Below are positions 46,047 to 55,702 of a stretch of 64,000 nucleotides of DNA, piece after piece. Both the position numbers and the translations under genes were made by a program. Each line of letters begins with the position of its first letter. Position 1 is the stretch's first letter. Below the pieces are notes generated by a model. That model was given only the letters and a program-made list of their open reading frames with translations. It was not told where the DNA came from and ran no database searches. The stretch comes from JBHHUI01 sp965248775 (GTDB lineage Bacteria > Chloroflexota > Anaerolineae > Anaerolineales > JBHHUI01), in assembly GCA_965248775.1 (NCBI GenBank), contig OZ252150.1, forward strand, positions 6,138,001 to 6,202,000, given 5' to 3'.

Positions 46047-47180
46047 TCATGTGCGTGGCGGGATATTAGGTAAAGTCGTTACCGTTGCCGTACGTTCCCC
46101 CGCGGAAGTCTGCACCATGAGCGCTGTGCCTGCAGCGCTGTGTTCGATCGGCACAAGGGCGAGAGCGATGTTCTTCTCCAGGCGCATTGAAAAGATTGCG
46201 CTCGTCACCACTCCCGCCGTCTCGCCGTTCACGGAAAGCGGCCAGTGCTGCTCGTTTCCAGGCAGACGCTCGCCGCCGATTTCTATGCCCACATGTTTTC
46301 GCTTGACGCCCTCCGACTGAATACGCTGCAAAGCCTGCTTGCCGATGAAGTCAACAGGTTGATCGAGGTCTACTAATTTACCGAGGCCGAGTTCAAATGG
46401 GTTGGTCGTATCGTCCATGTCTGAGCCGTAGGAGAGCAGCCCACTCTCGATACTCTCGATGGACGACGGTGTCCCAGGCGCAATGTTGTAGGGTTTGCCG
46501 GCTTCTATCATCCGTTCCCAAAGAATGCTGCCGCAGCTGCGGTCCAGAAGATACAGCTCAAAGCCGCCCTGTTTGCTCCAACCAGAGCGGGCGACTAGCA
46601 ACGGAATCCCATCAAGCTCAGCTACGCGGAACCAGAAATAGCGCAGTTCCGCAGGCCAGTCGCCGAAGAGATCGCCCATCACTTCACCAGCCTTAGGGCC
46701 TTGCAATGCGAGCGGTGAGGCGTCCGGTTCTGTAACCATCACATCCAATCCTTCGGCCACTGCAATGCCACGCACCCAAAGGAGAATGTCGCGATCGGCG
46801 ATAGAAAGCCAGAAACGGTCGTCGGCTAATCGTTGCAGAACTGGATCGTTGAGTATGCCGCCTTCGTCGTTGGTGATCAGGACGTACTTGCCCTGCCCGA
46901 TTGCGAAATTGCTCAAATTGCGCGGAGTTAGACGCTGGACAAGTCGGTAAGCATCGGGGCCGCGTAATTCAACTTGACGTTGGACGCCTACATCCCACAA
47001 GGACACATCGTAGATCAGACTCCAATAGTCAGTCTCCCAATCGGCGTAGTAGAGCGGCAGGTACATGCGGATGTACACGCTGAACGCTTTCACGCCGGCG
47101 CGCACTGTCGCTTCGAAGAATGGTGATTTACGCACACGCGGACCGATGCCGATTAGGAGTTCAGTGTCGCTGTATGTCAT
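46047..47180 (-). CDS. GcvT-fold folate-dependent demethylase, DmdA-like
   Basis: 377 residues. Reads closely like DMSP demethylase: RKSPFFEATVRAGVKAFSVYIRMYLP, SLWDVGVQRQVELRGPDA, GGILNDPVLQRLADDRFWLSIADRD, LALQGPKAGEVMGDLFGD, LVARSGWSKQGGFELYLLD, ESIESGLLSYGSDMDDTTNPFE, FIGKQAL. In DmdA the methyl group goes to tetrahydrofolate, leaving methylmercaptopropionate. Glycine-cleavage GcvT and sarcosine-type enzymes are the alternatives. It is followed on the same strand by a DmdB-like ligase (now broken) and further down an acyl-CoA dehydrogenase, which fits the demethylation pathway order, but substrate is inferred. Confidence 0.75.
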   Translation of the reverse strand: MTYSDTELLIGIGPRVRKSPFFEATVRAGVKAFSVYIRMYLPLYYADWETDYWSLIYDVSLWDVGVQRQVELRGPDAYRLVQRLTPRNLSNFAIGQGKYVLITNDEGGILNDPVLQRLADDRFWLSIADRDILLWVRGIAVAEGLDVMVTEPDASPLALQGPKAGEVMGDLFGDWPAELRYFWFRVAELDGIPLLVARSGWSKQGGFELYLLDRSCGSILWERMIEAGKPYNIAPGTPSSIESIESGLLSYGSDMDDTTNPFELGLGKLVDLDQPVDFIGKQALQRIQSEGVKRKHVGIEIGGERLPGNEQHWPLSVNGETAGVVTSAIFSMRLEKNIALALVPIEHSAAGTALMVQTSAGERTATVTTLPNIPPRT

Positions 47181-47582
47181 CTATCTTGCTATTCTCCTCT
47201 TCTGCGTGGTGATCATATCGAGTATTGCCAGTAGGCAATACTAAGAGGGGCGATTGAGCGTTTGATGGTCGGCTTGAGCTCGGAGACTTTTTCAACGCGC
47301 TCGGGGTAGGCGCCCAAGCCTATTTGCGCATAGTCCCCTGGAAAGATTCTTTAGTATGGAACAGCTTGACCGCAACCGGCGAGATATCCTCGTCACCACG
47401 CAGTACGCTATTGTGCAATATGATGGTCAGAATATCAATGCACTCCCTAAGAGTGGTTTCGAGTTCCATGGCGACCGGCCCGCTGTGAGAAACGATCAAT
47501 GAAGCCACCGCTGCGACAGATGGGTATTTTCAATGTTATTGAGCCTATTGTGCGAAGGCAGGGTAGCCATCAGGTGAGGTAG
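47181..47582. other. Intergenic, no recognised gene
   Basis: A minus-strand 62-codon frame at 47320-47508 (MASLIVSHSGPVAMEL...) has no recognisable family; it may be a fragment. A short inverted repeat AGTATTGCC / GGCAATACT lies near 47220-47241. Confidence 0.35.
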
Positions 47583-49244
47583 CTAATATTTTGCAAAGAC
47601 TGTCTCTTCGCGGCTCATCACTTCAAGCAGGACAGCCCGGCCAGCATCCATCTCCTGCTGAGCGCGTTGCATGGCAGAGGCGAGTTCGGCGGCTTGCTCG
47701 ATACGTTCACCGTATCCCCCCAAAGCGCTCACCACCTTAGCATAGCTGCCTGTCACATTGCGCGTGCCAAACTTCTCGGTCGAGATCGGCAAATACCCCT
47801 CGTAGCCACCCAAAACCCCGTTGTTCAAAACGATGGTGCAAATCGGTATTTTATAGCGAACGGCTGTTTCAAAATCCATCCCAACCATCCCAAACGCGCC
47901 ATCTCCCATGATGTTGACCGCATACCAATCGGGGCGCGCCAATTTCGCGCCCATCGCCAGCCCCAGGCTCGTGCCAAGCTGCGTCGTTTTGCCCCAGCCG
48001 ATGTAGCCATGTGGCACTAGCGATTCGTAGGTCGCAGTCGCCTGATCACGCGGGCTGCCTGCTTCATGTGTCACGATTGTGCGGGTACGGTCAAAGTTTT
48101 GCATCACTTCCCAGATAACGCGATAAGGATTGATCGGGCTGTCATCACTGGTCAGGCGGGGCATCCAATCGGCAAGAAACTCGGCCTTGACGACGGCGAT
48201 CTCATCTGCAACCGTGTTGTCACTGCGGCCGGTTCCAAAGACTTCGATAAGTTGCTCAATCACCAATTTTGCGTCGCCAACAACGCTGAGGGCAGCAAAA
48301 TAATCTTTGCCAATATCGCCGCTATCATGGGTAACGTGAGCAATCGTTTTGCCGTTGGGGATCGGCGTAATATAGGGAGAGCGGGTTAAACTGGTGCCAA
48401 TGCCGATGACGAGATCGGCTTTGTCGAGGAAGTGACGCACCATTTTGGTGCGTGACGCGCCACATGTACCGAGTGCGAGCGAATGATTTTCAGGAAAGGC
48501 GCTTTTGCCGTTGAGTGTGGTCATCACGGGGGTGCTGGTCAATTCAGCCAGAGCCAGTAAATGGTCGCAAGCGTCGGCGTAAAAAATGCCCTGCCCGGCA
48601 ACGATGATGGGCGCTTCGGCTGAGTGCCACATTTCCACCAACTTCGCCACAGCCTCAGGATCACCGCTCGTCCGGCTGCTCTGCGCCCTTTGATAGCCAT
48701 CGACGGTCGTCACGTCAATCTGCTCCTCCATCACATCGGTCGGAACCTCTAGCATCACCGGCCCCCGCCGCCCACTGTGTAGCTGCGTAAACGCATAGTG
48801 CATCATCTGCGGAATGCGCCGCGCCAAATTGACCTGGCCCACCCACTTGGTAACGTTACGAAAATTGTGCGTCGCCTGAAAATTGGGATCAACATCTTGC
48901 CGATCCCGGTCGTATCCCCCCGGCAGCAATAATATAGGGGTGTTATCCCCATACGCTTGAGCAACCGCTCCAAAGGCATTCTCAATCCCCGGTCCATCTT
49001 GTACACAAACCGCCGCAATCTTTTGACCATTGTTCAACCGAGCATAGCCATCAGCGATGTGAATGGCTATCCGTTCAGTGCGGCACATGATCGGGCGCGT
49101 CCCTAAATCAGCCATGGTATCGATGATTTCGTTGTGGGGAAAACAGGTCAACAGCTCAATCCCCTCCTGTTGTAAGATGCGCGCAATGGCCGCCGCTCCA
49201 CGCATCGTTGACGTATCGTTTATTGCAGTTGTTGTCGTGTTCAT
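47583..49244 (-). CDS. Thiamine-diphosphate-dependent enzyme (acetolactate synthase-like)
   Basis: 553 residues. N-terminal PYR domain with the activating Glu in CRTERIAIHIADGYARL; central domain RGPVMLEVPTDVM and VAGQGIFYADACDHLL; C-terminal PP domain with the metal motif NIMGDGAFGMVGMDFETAVRYKIPICTIVLNN (GDG...NN, 28-30 residues). No acetolactate-synthase small subunit is adjacent and the FAD-region signature is not obvious, so it is more likely a 2-oxoacid decarboxylase or lyase than a biosynthetic ALS. The 2-hydroxyacid dehydrogenase upstream could feed or drain a 2-oxoacid. Confidence 0.85.
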   Translation of the reverse strand: MNTTTTAINDTSTMRGAAAIARILQQEGIELLTCFPHNEIIDTMADLGTRPIMCRTERIAIHIADGYARLNNGQKIAAVCVQDGPGIENAFGAVAQAYGDNTPILLLPGGYDRDRQDVDPNFQATHNFRNVTKWVGQVNLARRIPQMMHYAFTQLHSGRRGPVMLEVPTDVMEEQIDVTTVDGYQRAQSSRTSGDPEAVAKLVEMWHSAEAPIIVAGQGIFYADACDHLLALAELTSTPVMTTLNGKSAFPENHSLALGTCGASRTKMVRHFLDKADLVIGIGTSLTRSPYITPIPNGKTIAHVTHDSGDIGKDYFAALSVVGDAKLVIEQLIEVFGTGRSDNTVADEIAVVKAEFLADWMPRLTSDDSPINPYRVIWEVMQNFDRTRTIVTHEAGSPRDQATATYESLVPHGYIGWGKTTQLGTSLGLAMGAKLARPDWYAVNIMGDGAFGMVGMDFETAVRYKIPICTIVLNNGVLGGYEGYLPISTEKFGTRNVTGSYAKVVSALGGYGERIEQAAELASAMQRAQQEMDAGRAVLLEVMSREETVFAKY

Positions 49245-49318
49245 AGTTTTTTCCTGGATTGGATGATTTGGTGGGAAGGCGTTGACCTCTTCAAGTCAAG
49301 CCTTAGATAGGCTGTTCA

Positions 49319-50275
49319 CTATCTGCCTTCGACAACGACGTGCTGCGGACGACCGTTTTTAGCCCAGTTGATGATGTTCTCAACGGATGTACGCCGCATT
49401 TCCTCATCCGACTCTAGCGAGTAAAACGCCGCGTGGGGCGATAACAAGACACGAGGATGCTGCAGAATCGGATGGCCGGCAGGGGGCGGCTCCACTGGTA
49501 AAACGTCTAAGCCTGCACCAGCTAGGCGGGCTTCATCCAACGCCTCTAGCAGCGCGTCAATATCCAGGATGCCACCGCGAGCAGCATTGACCAGATAGCT
49601 GCCTGGTTTCATTTGTGACAGCAGTTCTTTGTCGACCAGATTGTGTGTTTCTTCGGTCAAGGGGGTATGGAGCGAAACAATATCACTTTGCCTGAACAGC
49701 TGGGGTAGATTGTCAATTCGCTGCACCGTTGTCGGCCAATCTGCAGGTGACGCGTACTTATCGAAGGCCACAACGCTACCAAATAGTGGCGCGGCATACT
49801 GAGCCACCAAGCGGCCGATATTGCCCAAACCTACCAAGCCAAAGGTGAGCGTCAATGGTCGTCGCAACACGCCGGTATCTTCAAAATGCCATCGTCCGGC
49901 ACGCACAGCCCGATCATAGAATGGAAGATGGCGTACCAATGACAGCGCCATGGCCAGAGCATGCGCCGCTACCTCGGATGTGTTGGCGGTCGGGGCATTT
50001 GCAACCCACACGCCATACTCTTTGGCCGCATCCAAATCAACAATATCAACGCCCACTCCAGGATAACTCAGGATGCGTAAATTGGGCAGCGCCTCAAATA
50101 CCTGTCTGGGAATGGGCGCTGTTTGCAAAATGAAGCCCACCGCCTGTTGACCGGCAGCAATCAAACCTTCAGGCGTTGGCGCCTCGGCAATGAGCATCTC
50201 CATGTCTGCGGCGGCCAGCAAGCTGCGCTCCAATTCAGCATCTGGTTGCGCTAAATCGGTGAGTAGTATTTTCAT
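49319..50275 (-). CDS. D-isomer-specific 2-hydroxyacid dehydrogenase
   Basis: 318 residues. FGLVGLGNIGRLVAQYAAPLFG is the G-x-G-x2-G NAD fold. LSYPGVGVDIVDLDAA, SDIVSLHTPLTEETHNLV, LVNAARGGILDIDAL (catalytic Arg), GLDVLPVEPPP (Glu) and LLSPHAAFYSLES (catalytic His) complete the family pattern, close to the CtBP/phosphoglycerate-dehydrogenase-like group. It interconverts a 2-oxoacid and its D-hydroxyacid using NAD. Same strand as and 74 bp upstream of the TPP enzyme, likely one unit. Confidence 0.9.
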   Translation of the reverse strand: MKILLTDLAQPDAELERSLLAAADMEMLIAEAPTPEGLIAAGQQAVGFILQTAPIPRQVFEALPNLRILSYPGVGVDIVDLDAAKEYGVWVANAPTANTSEVAAHALAMALSLVRHLPFYDRAVRAGRWHFEDTGVLRRPLTLTFGLVGLGNIGRLVAQYAAPLFGSVVAFDKYASPADWPTTVQRIDNLPQLFRQSDIVSLHTPLTEETHNLVDKELLSQMKPGSYLVNAARGGILDIDALLEALDEARLAGAGLDVLPVEPPPAGHPILQHPRVLLSPHAAFYSLESDEEMRRTSVENIINWAKNGRPQHVVVEGR

Positions 50276-50658
50276 GCTTGGATTCTTTCTTTGTAAATAC
50301 TCAGGCCAAGCAAGCTAACTCAAGAGCATTGAAGGAATGCATCCAAAGCTCAGATGCGGATCAAATAAACTTCATGCGAACATGATTGTATATGAAAGAG
50401 AGGTTGGATACTTAACGAGATCGACTGTGCGAGGCGGACTTGGAGACCTTCATAAACTTCATTCTTAACACTCACCGATAGTTGAGGGGGCAGCTCAAGT
50501 TGAGTGCAATTGGGATGTGAAATATGTACTAAAATTTCCTGTAAGAAGGGCGGTACTTTCTACGCTAAAGGTAGCGGGCAAACACAGGGAACCTCTTGTC
50601 CTCGCTTCTTTGAAATACGCTCTGCATTGATCTACTAAAGTATACGACATTGTCTGAT
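50276..50658. other. Divergent promoter region
   Basis: Lies between minus-strand and plus-strand genes, AT-richer than its surroundings. No ORF, RNA or operator could be named. Confidence 0.4.
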
Positions 50659-51411
50659 ATGCTAAATAGTGCACCCTCTAATATTGAACCAGAGCTGATT
50701 ATATTCGATAAAGACGGCACGCTGATTGATTACAGCGCGATGTGGTTCCATTGGATGGAGGTCCTGGCTCAGAAATTAGAAAATGCGTCAGGGATCGACA
50801 TCGCAGAACATTTGTTTGAATTGCTCGGCTATGATCCAGATCGACGTCAGCTCGTACCCGGTGGGCCAATGGCGACACAAATCGCAATGGCTGACATTCA
50901 GATCGCATGTGTCCAGGTCGTAGTTCAAGCAGGTGTAGCGGATAAACCCGCACGTGCTGCTGTTGAACAGGCATGGAGCGTTCCTGATCCGGTTGCGCTT
51001 GCACGGCCGCTTGCTGATCTAGGCAAACTTTTTCGAGACTTGCGAAGCCGTGGCATGCGCCTCGCCGTTGCCACAGGGGACGAACGCGACCCCACGGAAG
51101 CGACACTGACAGCTCTGGGCGTTGCTGAACTGCTTGATGGCTTGATTTGTGCCGATGACCCCGTGCCCGCCAAACCCGCGCCGGATATGATCTTTGAACT
51201 TTGTAGTTCACTCGATATACGCCTGGAACGCACGCTAGTGGTGGGAGATACGCTCGCCGACATGCACATGGCAGAGTCGGCTAACGTTGGCTGGACAGTG
51301 GGAGTACTCTCGGGTGTGGCTACCGCCGAAGTTCTTGCGCCTTATGCAGATGCTCTCATCCCAAATGTGGCAGCATTGATGCAACTCGTTGGCAAGACCG
51401 CAACGGAGTAG
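50659..51411 (+). CDS. HAD-superfamily hydrolase (phosphoglycolate-phosphatase-like)
   Basis: Start taken at ATG 50659; TTG 50650 is possible, and neither has a good ribosome site. About 250 residues. Motif I IIFDKDGTLIDY (DxDGT), motif II region MRLAVATGDERDPTE, motif III Lys in CADDPVPAKPAPDMIF, motif IV VVGDTLADMHMAE. The cap domain lies between motifs I and II (about residues 25-110). It would dephosphorylate a small metabolite. Acts in the cytoplasm. Confidence 0.88.
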   Translation: MLNSAPSNIEPELIIFDKDGTLIDYSAMWFHWMEVLAQKLENASGIDIAEHLFELLGYDPDRRQLVPGGPMATQIAMADIQIACVQVVVQAGVADKPARAAVEQAWSVPDPVALARPLADLGKLFRDLRSRGMRLAVATGDERDPTEATLTALGVAELLDGLICADDPVPAKPAPDMIFELCSSLDIRLERTLVVGDTLADMHMAESANVGWTVGVLSGVATAEVLAPYADALIPNVAALMQLVGKTATE

Positions 51412-51454
51412 GTTTCTTCAAGCGCTACATAGGGACAATTCGTAGCCATAATAG

Positions 51455-51568
51455 ATCCTGCCCATTCCTACCATTGACCCGGAATTGCCTCTGGTCGTTT
51501 CACATGACAATAAGCCGGTTGGAGTTATCATCAAGCGCAGGCTTTTAGAAGCAATTAAAGGAATTTAG
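51455..51568 (+). pseudogene. C-terminal remnant of a CBS-domain protein
   Basis: Reading IDPELPLVVSHDNKPVGVI followed by KRRLLEAIKGI* is a classic last CBS half. It begins after a stop, has no start, and is only 37 codons. It may be the tail of a ProV-like ATPase or another CBS protein. Confidence 0.45.
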
Positions 51569-51580
51569 AGGATTTCTTCA

Positions 51581-51664
51581 ATGACGGCAAGGTTTCAGGA
51601 CAAAAGTGTCCTGGTAAGGGGGGCCAGGGGCGGTATTGGGCAGGCAATCATCGATTATTTCGCG
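51581..51664 (+). pseudogene. N-terminal remnant of a short-chain dehydrogenase (SDR)
   Basis: ATG 51581 after AGAGGATTTCTTCA: MTARFQDKSVLVRGARGGIG then QAIIDYFA. This is the SDR nucleotide-binding start (TGxxxGIG with the first Gly context altered to RGARGGIG). After residue 28 the sequence no longer resembles an SDR, so the gene is cut short. Confidence 0.5.
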
Positions 51665-51917
51665 GTGGAGGTGACCTGCTCCAATAAAGTAGGTTGCGCC
51701 TCTCATATTTTGATCACTCCGTTCTCCAGGCAAGATACAGCCCAATCGCGTGTAGGACCATCACACCCGCCTGTGCGAGATTTTGCCACAATATCGAGGG
51801 TAGTGGTGTTCATTTTTGTACTCATCAAGAATGCTTCAGAGCCGCACAACGCCAATTGTTAGTGCACCACTTCGCTTCACTGGGTCCAATGGAAGCAGTT
51901 GTTCTTCCGCGCCAAGA
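51665..51917. other. Non-coding stretch after the SDR remnant
   Basis: No recognised gene. A minus-strand segment reads MNTTTLDILWQNLAQAGVM then VLHAIGLYLAWRTE*, a short hydrophobic frame of doubtful status. Confidence 0.3.
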
Positions 51918-52457
51918 TTAGGATGCTGTGACGACGTAGGCTCTTGCTATCCAATCATAGGGCGTGCGGTGATCTTTAGTGAGCCAAAGACAGAGCCCAT
52001 ATGCGCCGACCAAAGCCTGCGCCCCAAGTGCCCCGGCCAGAAAGATGGGTGACGGGTTGCCGAACCATATATGAATGACACATGTAGGCGCAATTTGCCA
52101 CGGCAGAAACTTAACAGCGGAACGTACCAGGGCCTGTCTGGCGCTCAACCTATTCCCCTGCACGTTGACCACTTTGACATTGGCACGGCGCTTGCCCCAA
52201 GTAGCCTGAAAAGACGAAGCTTCCTGAAGTACAAAATACAACCCTACGGGTAAGACAAGTACGAAAAAAGCCAAAATATCCATGGCAATCGGGGAGGCCA
52301 ACATTGGCAGCCCAACCGTGGCAGAGTCTACGCTCAGCCCGATAGCAAGGAGCAGCAGGATATAGCCAGCAACGATCAGGAAGTCAAAGGATCCAGCGAT
52401 CACCCGTCGCGAGACTCCGGCATGGTCAAGGCTTGCGGAGGTTGTTGAGTTGCTCAT
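51918..52457 (-). CDS. RDD-family membrane protein
   Basis: 179 residues with VSRRVIAGSFDFLIVAGYILL (the Arg...Asp/Asp pattern), three to four hydrophobic segments, ATWGKRRANVKVVNVQGNRLSARQALVRSAVKFLP (the second RDD hallmark) and a final DHRTPYDWIARAYVV. Family members sit in the cytoplasmic membrane; some are Na+/H+ antiporters, most are uncharacterised. Confidence 0.85.
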   Translation of the reverse strand: MSNSTTSASLDHAGVSRRVIAGSFDFLIVAGYILLLLAIGLSVDSATVGLPMLASPIAMDILAFFVLVLPVGLYFVLQEASSFQATWGKRRANVKVVNVQGNRLSARQALVRSAVKFLPWQIAPTCVIHIWFGNPSPIFLAGALGAQALVGAYGLCLWLTKDHRTPYDWIARAYVVTAS

Positions 52458-52634
52458 ATATGCTGGAGTCGCTGGTGCGTTATTGTTAGAATGCTATACC
52501 CTTTACGCCAAGTTAAGCGGCAGACCAGAGCGCATCCTCTGGCTGGCCAGTGGATACCGAAGGCCGGAACGAACTGCAACGCATTGTTTAGCACCAAGGT
52601 CTGCCTTGCCTGAAAAGGTGCATTGATTCTTCAG

Positions 52635-53006
52635 CTATACGTGCTGATCGACAAGGATTGGATTTCCGTCGGGGTCAATCGCGACAAAACTTGCTGGTCC
52701 GGTAGTGGTCTCGTCAGCTTCAGTCAATAGCTCCACACCTTGATCTTTTAACTGACGCTGTAGATCGCGGACGTCCGTGAATGTATCGATTTGCACCGCG
52801 TTCTTGTCCCAGCCAGGATTAAAAGTCAGGGTGTTTTTTTCGAACATACCCTGAAAAATACCGATCGTGTGATCCTTGTTTCTTAGTATGAGCCAATTCT
52901 GTGAGGCATCTCCGCCTATGACTTTAAAGCCAAATTTTTCATAGAAGGCCTTTGAAACCTCAATATTATTGACGGCTAAACTGATTGAAAATGCGCCGAG
53001 TTCCAT
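52635..53006 (-). CDS. VOC-family (glyoxalase/bleomycin-resistance-like) protein
   Basis: 123 residues, start behind AAAGGAG. SISLAVNNIEVSKAFYEKFGFKVIGG is the first beta-alpha-beta module; VELLTEADETTTGPASFVAIDPDGNPILVDQH is the second with its terminal metal-site strand. A single-domain VOC enzyme or binding protein; substrate unknown. Confidence 0.88.
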   Translation of the reverse strand: MELGAFSISLAVNNIEVSKAFYEKFGFKVIGGDASQNWLILRNKDHTIGIFQGMFEKNTLTFNPGWDKNAVQIDTFTDVRDLQRQLKDQGVELLTEADETTTGPASFVAIDPDGNPILVDQHV

Positions 53007-53245
53007 AATTTTCTCCTTTGCAATATTGCTAACGTGAGTTTGGATACATAGTGCTCGATTTCAGCCGCAAGCGGATGATCGAGTGAGACTTCACGAATCC
53101 GAGCGATATTTAATTTACTGCCACATATTGATCCTGTGCCAGCAGATCGGGTGCAGCGACTAGGTATACTGCTTTTGTGAAGTATTTGAATATAGTAGAT
53201 GATGTGTGACGTTTCAACAATATTGAGTTTTGAGGGTTGATAAAC

Positions 53246-54118
53246 ATGACAGGAAAAAAATTGCCGAAAATCAGTATTGAAGTTGTGGAAATTACAGACT
53301 ATCTGATGTATTTTTATTGGGGCCGCCATTTAAATGATGACATGATGGATATGCGCTTGGGCGGCGGATCTTTTGCGATCTACAAAGAAGATAGTGCAGT
53401 GATTATTGACACGATGGCAAGACCCGGGCAGGGCGCTTGGGTCAGAGATTATTTGGAAGAATACTGCCATATTAATCACTTTACGTTGATTGCATCACAT
53501 TGGCATGTCGATCATATTATTGATAATCGAGTATATGAAAATGATGTCATCATTGGCCACAAGCGAACGCGTGAGCTAATGCTTGAAAAGAAAGAAATTT
53601 TTGAAGCCGGCGAGTATAGCGACTATGACGCCTTTCAGGTTGTGCCGCCAAATCTTGTCTTTGAAGGAATGTTGGAGTTCTGGCTCAAAGATTTGAAGAT
53701 TGAGCTACACGAATATCTGGTCCATGAAGAAGGCCACCTTGGCTTGCTGCTTCCCAATGAAAAGATATTTATCGCCAATGACATTTTGGAAGATCCGATC
53801 TGGTTCTTTGAGTTTGGATTTGCATCACCGGAAAAACAATTATCCGAATTAGAGCGATTGATGTCTCAGGATATTGAACTGATATTGCCCTGCCACGGCT
53901 CTTTGGATGTTATTAAAAACGGCGGCTACACCAAACAGCTAATCAAGAACAACATCGATTATTTGAAGTTGATGCTGGCAGATGTGAACAACCCTGAGTT
54001 TAAAACCAAAACTGCATTTGATTACATTGGACGCGCGTTGGATGATGGCAGTTTAACTTGGTGGGAACTCTACACTGAAGTGCATGAACTCAACAAAGCA
54101 GCCTTGTTAAAGCCCTAG
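53246..54118 (+). CDS. MBL-fold metallo-hydrolase
   Basis: Start ATG 53246 after GAGGG. 290 residues. The metal motif IASHWHVDHIIDN (HxHxDH) follows the strand VIIDTMARPGQG; further His/Asp ligands are in HEEGHLGLLLPNEKIFIANDILED and ELILPCHGSL. AT-richer codons than neighbours (many AAA, GAA, ATT), hinting at a different origin. Substrate unknown. An ISAzo13 copy lies 67 bp downstream. Confidence 0.85.
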   Translation: MTGKKLPKISIEVVEITDYLMYFYWGRHLNDDMMDMRLGGGSFAIYKEDSAVIIDTMARPGQGAWVRDYLEEYCHINHFTLIASHWHVDHIIDNRVYENDVIIGHKRTRELMLEKKEIFEAGEYSDYDAFQVVPPNLVFEGMLEFWLKDLKIELHEYLVHEEGHLGLLLPNEKIFIANDILEDPIWFFEFGFASPEKQLSELERLMSQDIELILPCHGSLDVIKNGGYTKQLIKNNIDYLKLMLADVNNPEFKTKTAFDYIGRALDDGSLTWWELYTEVHELNKAALLKP

Positions 54119-54184
54119 ATGACCCAAAAATATCTTGACATTGAGCCGGTATAACGCCAAGTTCAGTCGTCGGCGAACAGTCAA

Positions 54185-55513
54185 GGAACGAGAATTAAAT
54201 AATTTGGGCAGTTGGTTCACAACGGATGCAAGCAGTGATATTCTCTTGGCTTCATCAGAACACTAGCCCGGAGGCCATGATGAAACCCTATGCGCCCGAA
54301 CATGAAGAAATGATGCGCCGCTTTTACAACAGCTTGAACGAGAAAGATGGGCGTCGCTTTGCTGGTTTCGAAGCCTTGAGATTTGGACACGGCGGACGGA
54401 GTTACATTGCGCGGGTGTTGGGGTGCAGTCGCAACACGGTGAGCAAAGGCGCCCGCGAAGTCAGTGGCTTGCCCAAGGGCGAAGTGGAGCAGCGCATTCG
54501 GAAGCCAGGCGGCGGACGCAAACCGTACTACGTCACATGGGGGGCGCAACTTGCTGAGAAGTTCCTGGCAGTGTTGCGCGAGCACACAGCCGGTGACCCG
54601 ATGGACGAGAGGGTGCGCTGGACGAACCTGACCCCGGGCGAGATTGTTGCGGCGTTGCGGGCCGAGCACGACATCGTGGTCAGCAAATATGTGGTGCGCA
54701 AGTTGCTGCAGAAGCACAACTATCGCCGCCGAAAAGCGCAAAAGAAACTCGGTTTGAAGGCCGAGATTGAAAACCGCAACGAGCAATTTGAGAACATCAC
54801 GCGGCTCAAGACCGAATTCGAAGCGGCGGGCAATCCCATTGTCAGCATGGACAGCAAGAAAAAGGAATATCTGGGCAATTTCTACCGAGACGGACATTTG
54901 TACACCCTGGAAGAACTGCAAACTTATGACCATGATTTCAACAGCTATGCTGCTGGGGTCAGCATTCCTCACAGTCTCTACGACTTGCGTCTCAATGTCG
55001 GCTACATCCAACTCGGCGGCAGTCATGATACCAGTGAATTCGCTTGCGATAGCTTTCGCCATTGGTGGTACACATACGGCCACTACCACTATCCCAACGC
55101 CACTTCTATTCTCGTGCTTTGCGATGGCGGCGGGAGTAACAGTTCCCGCTACTACATCTTCAAGCAAGACTTGCAAGCACTGGCCGATGAAATCGGGGTC
55201 GAAATTCGCATTGCTCACTATCCACCCTATTGCTCGAAATACAACCCCAGCGAACACCGTTTCTTCCCGCATGTTACCCGCGCTTGCCAAGGCGTGATCT
55301 TCACCAGCCGCAAACTCGTAAAAGAACTGATGGAAAAAACCAGCACCAAGACCGGACTGAAAGCTTTTGTCCATGTTATTGACCAGGTCTACGAAACCGG
55401 TCGTAAAGTAGCCACAGATTTCAGGGACAACATGCGCATTATCTTTGATGATTTCTTGCCCCAATGGAATTACCGCGCTCTCCCATTTGCACAAGTTATT
55501 TAATTCTCATTCC
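54185..55513 (+). mobile_element. ISAzo13-family element, copy 2 (complete)
   Basis: 1329 bp with the same ends as copy 1. 3-base target repeat CAA at 54182-54184 and 55514-55516. It sits between genes. Confidence 0.9.
54226..55503 (+). CDS. ISAzo13-family transposase
   Basis: 425 residues, nearly identical to the protein at 21223-22500. HTH around YIARVLGCSRNTVSKGA. DDE residues in IVSMDSKKKEY, ILVLCDGGGSN and YNPSEHRFFPH. The differences (e.g. SPEA, PMDE) show the copies are close but not the same event. Likely functional. Confidence 0.9.
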   Translation: MQAVIFSWLHQNTSPEAMMKPYAPEHEEMMRRFYNSLNEKDGRRFAGFEALRFGHGGRSYIARVLGCSRNTVSKGAREVSGLPKGEVEQRIRKPGGGRKPYYVTWGAQLAEKFLAVLREHTAGDPMDERVRWTNLTPGEIVAALRAEHDIVVSKYVVRKLLQKHNYRRRKAQKKLGLKAEIENRNEQFENITRLKTEFEAAGNPIVSMDSKKKEYLGNFYRDGHLYTLEELQTYDHDFNSYAAGVSIPHSLYDLRLNVGYIQLGGSHDTSEFACDSFRHWWYTYGHYHYPNATSILVLCDGGGSNSSRYYIFKQDLQALADEIGVEIRIAHYPPYCSKYNPSEHRFFPHVTRACQGVIFTSRKLVKELMEKTSTKTGLKAFVHVIDQVYETGRKVATDFRDNMRIIFDDFLPQWNYRALPFAQVI

Positions 55514-55621
55514 CAAGCACCATTCGATGCGGCCCAATTAGAAAACTCAAAACGTCATCTTGATGAAGATGTTTGCTCGCCGGTTCGCAGTAACACCCAC
55601 TCCTTCTGTGCGATGAGTTTT

Positions 55622-55657
55622 CAGGGCAATCATGTGAATTTTCGCGTGATTGCCCTG
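55622..55657. other. Hairpin between IS and SRPBCC gene
   Basis: CAGGGCAATCA and TGATTGCCCTG form an 11-pair stem with a 14-base loop. T runs next to it are weak, so it could be a terminator for the minus-strand gene at 55703 or only a stable hairpin. Confidence 0.45.
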
Positions 55658-55702
55658 AAATGATGTTATGTATTGAGGATAGTGCTCTATCAACTTGCCC
55701 TA

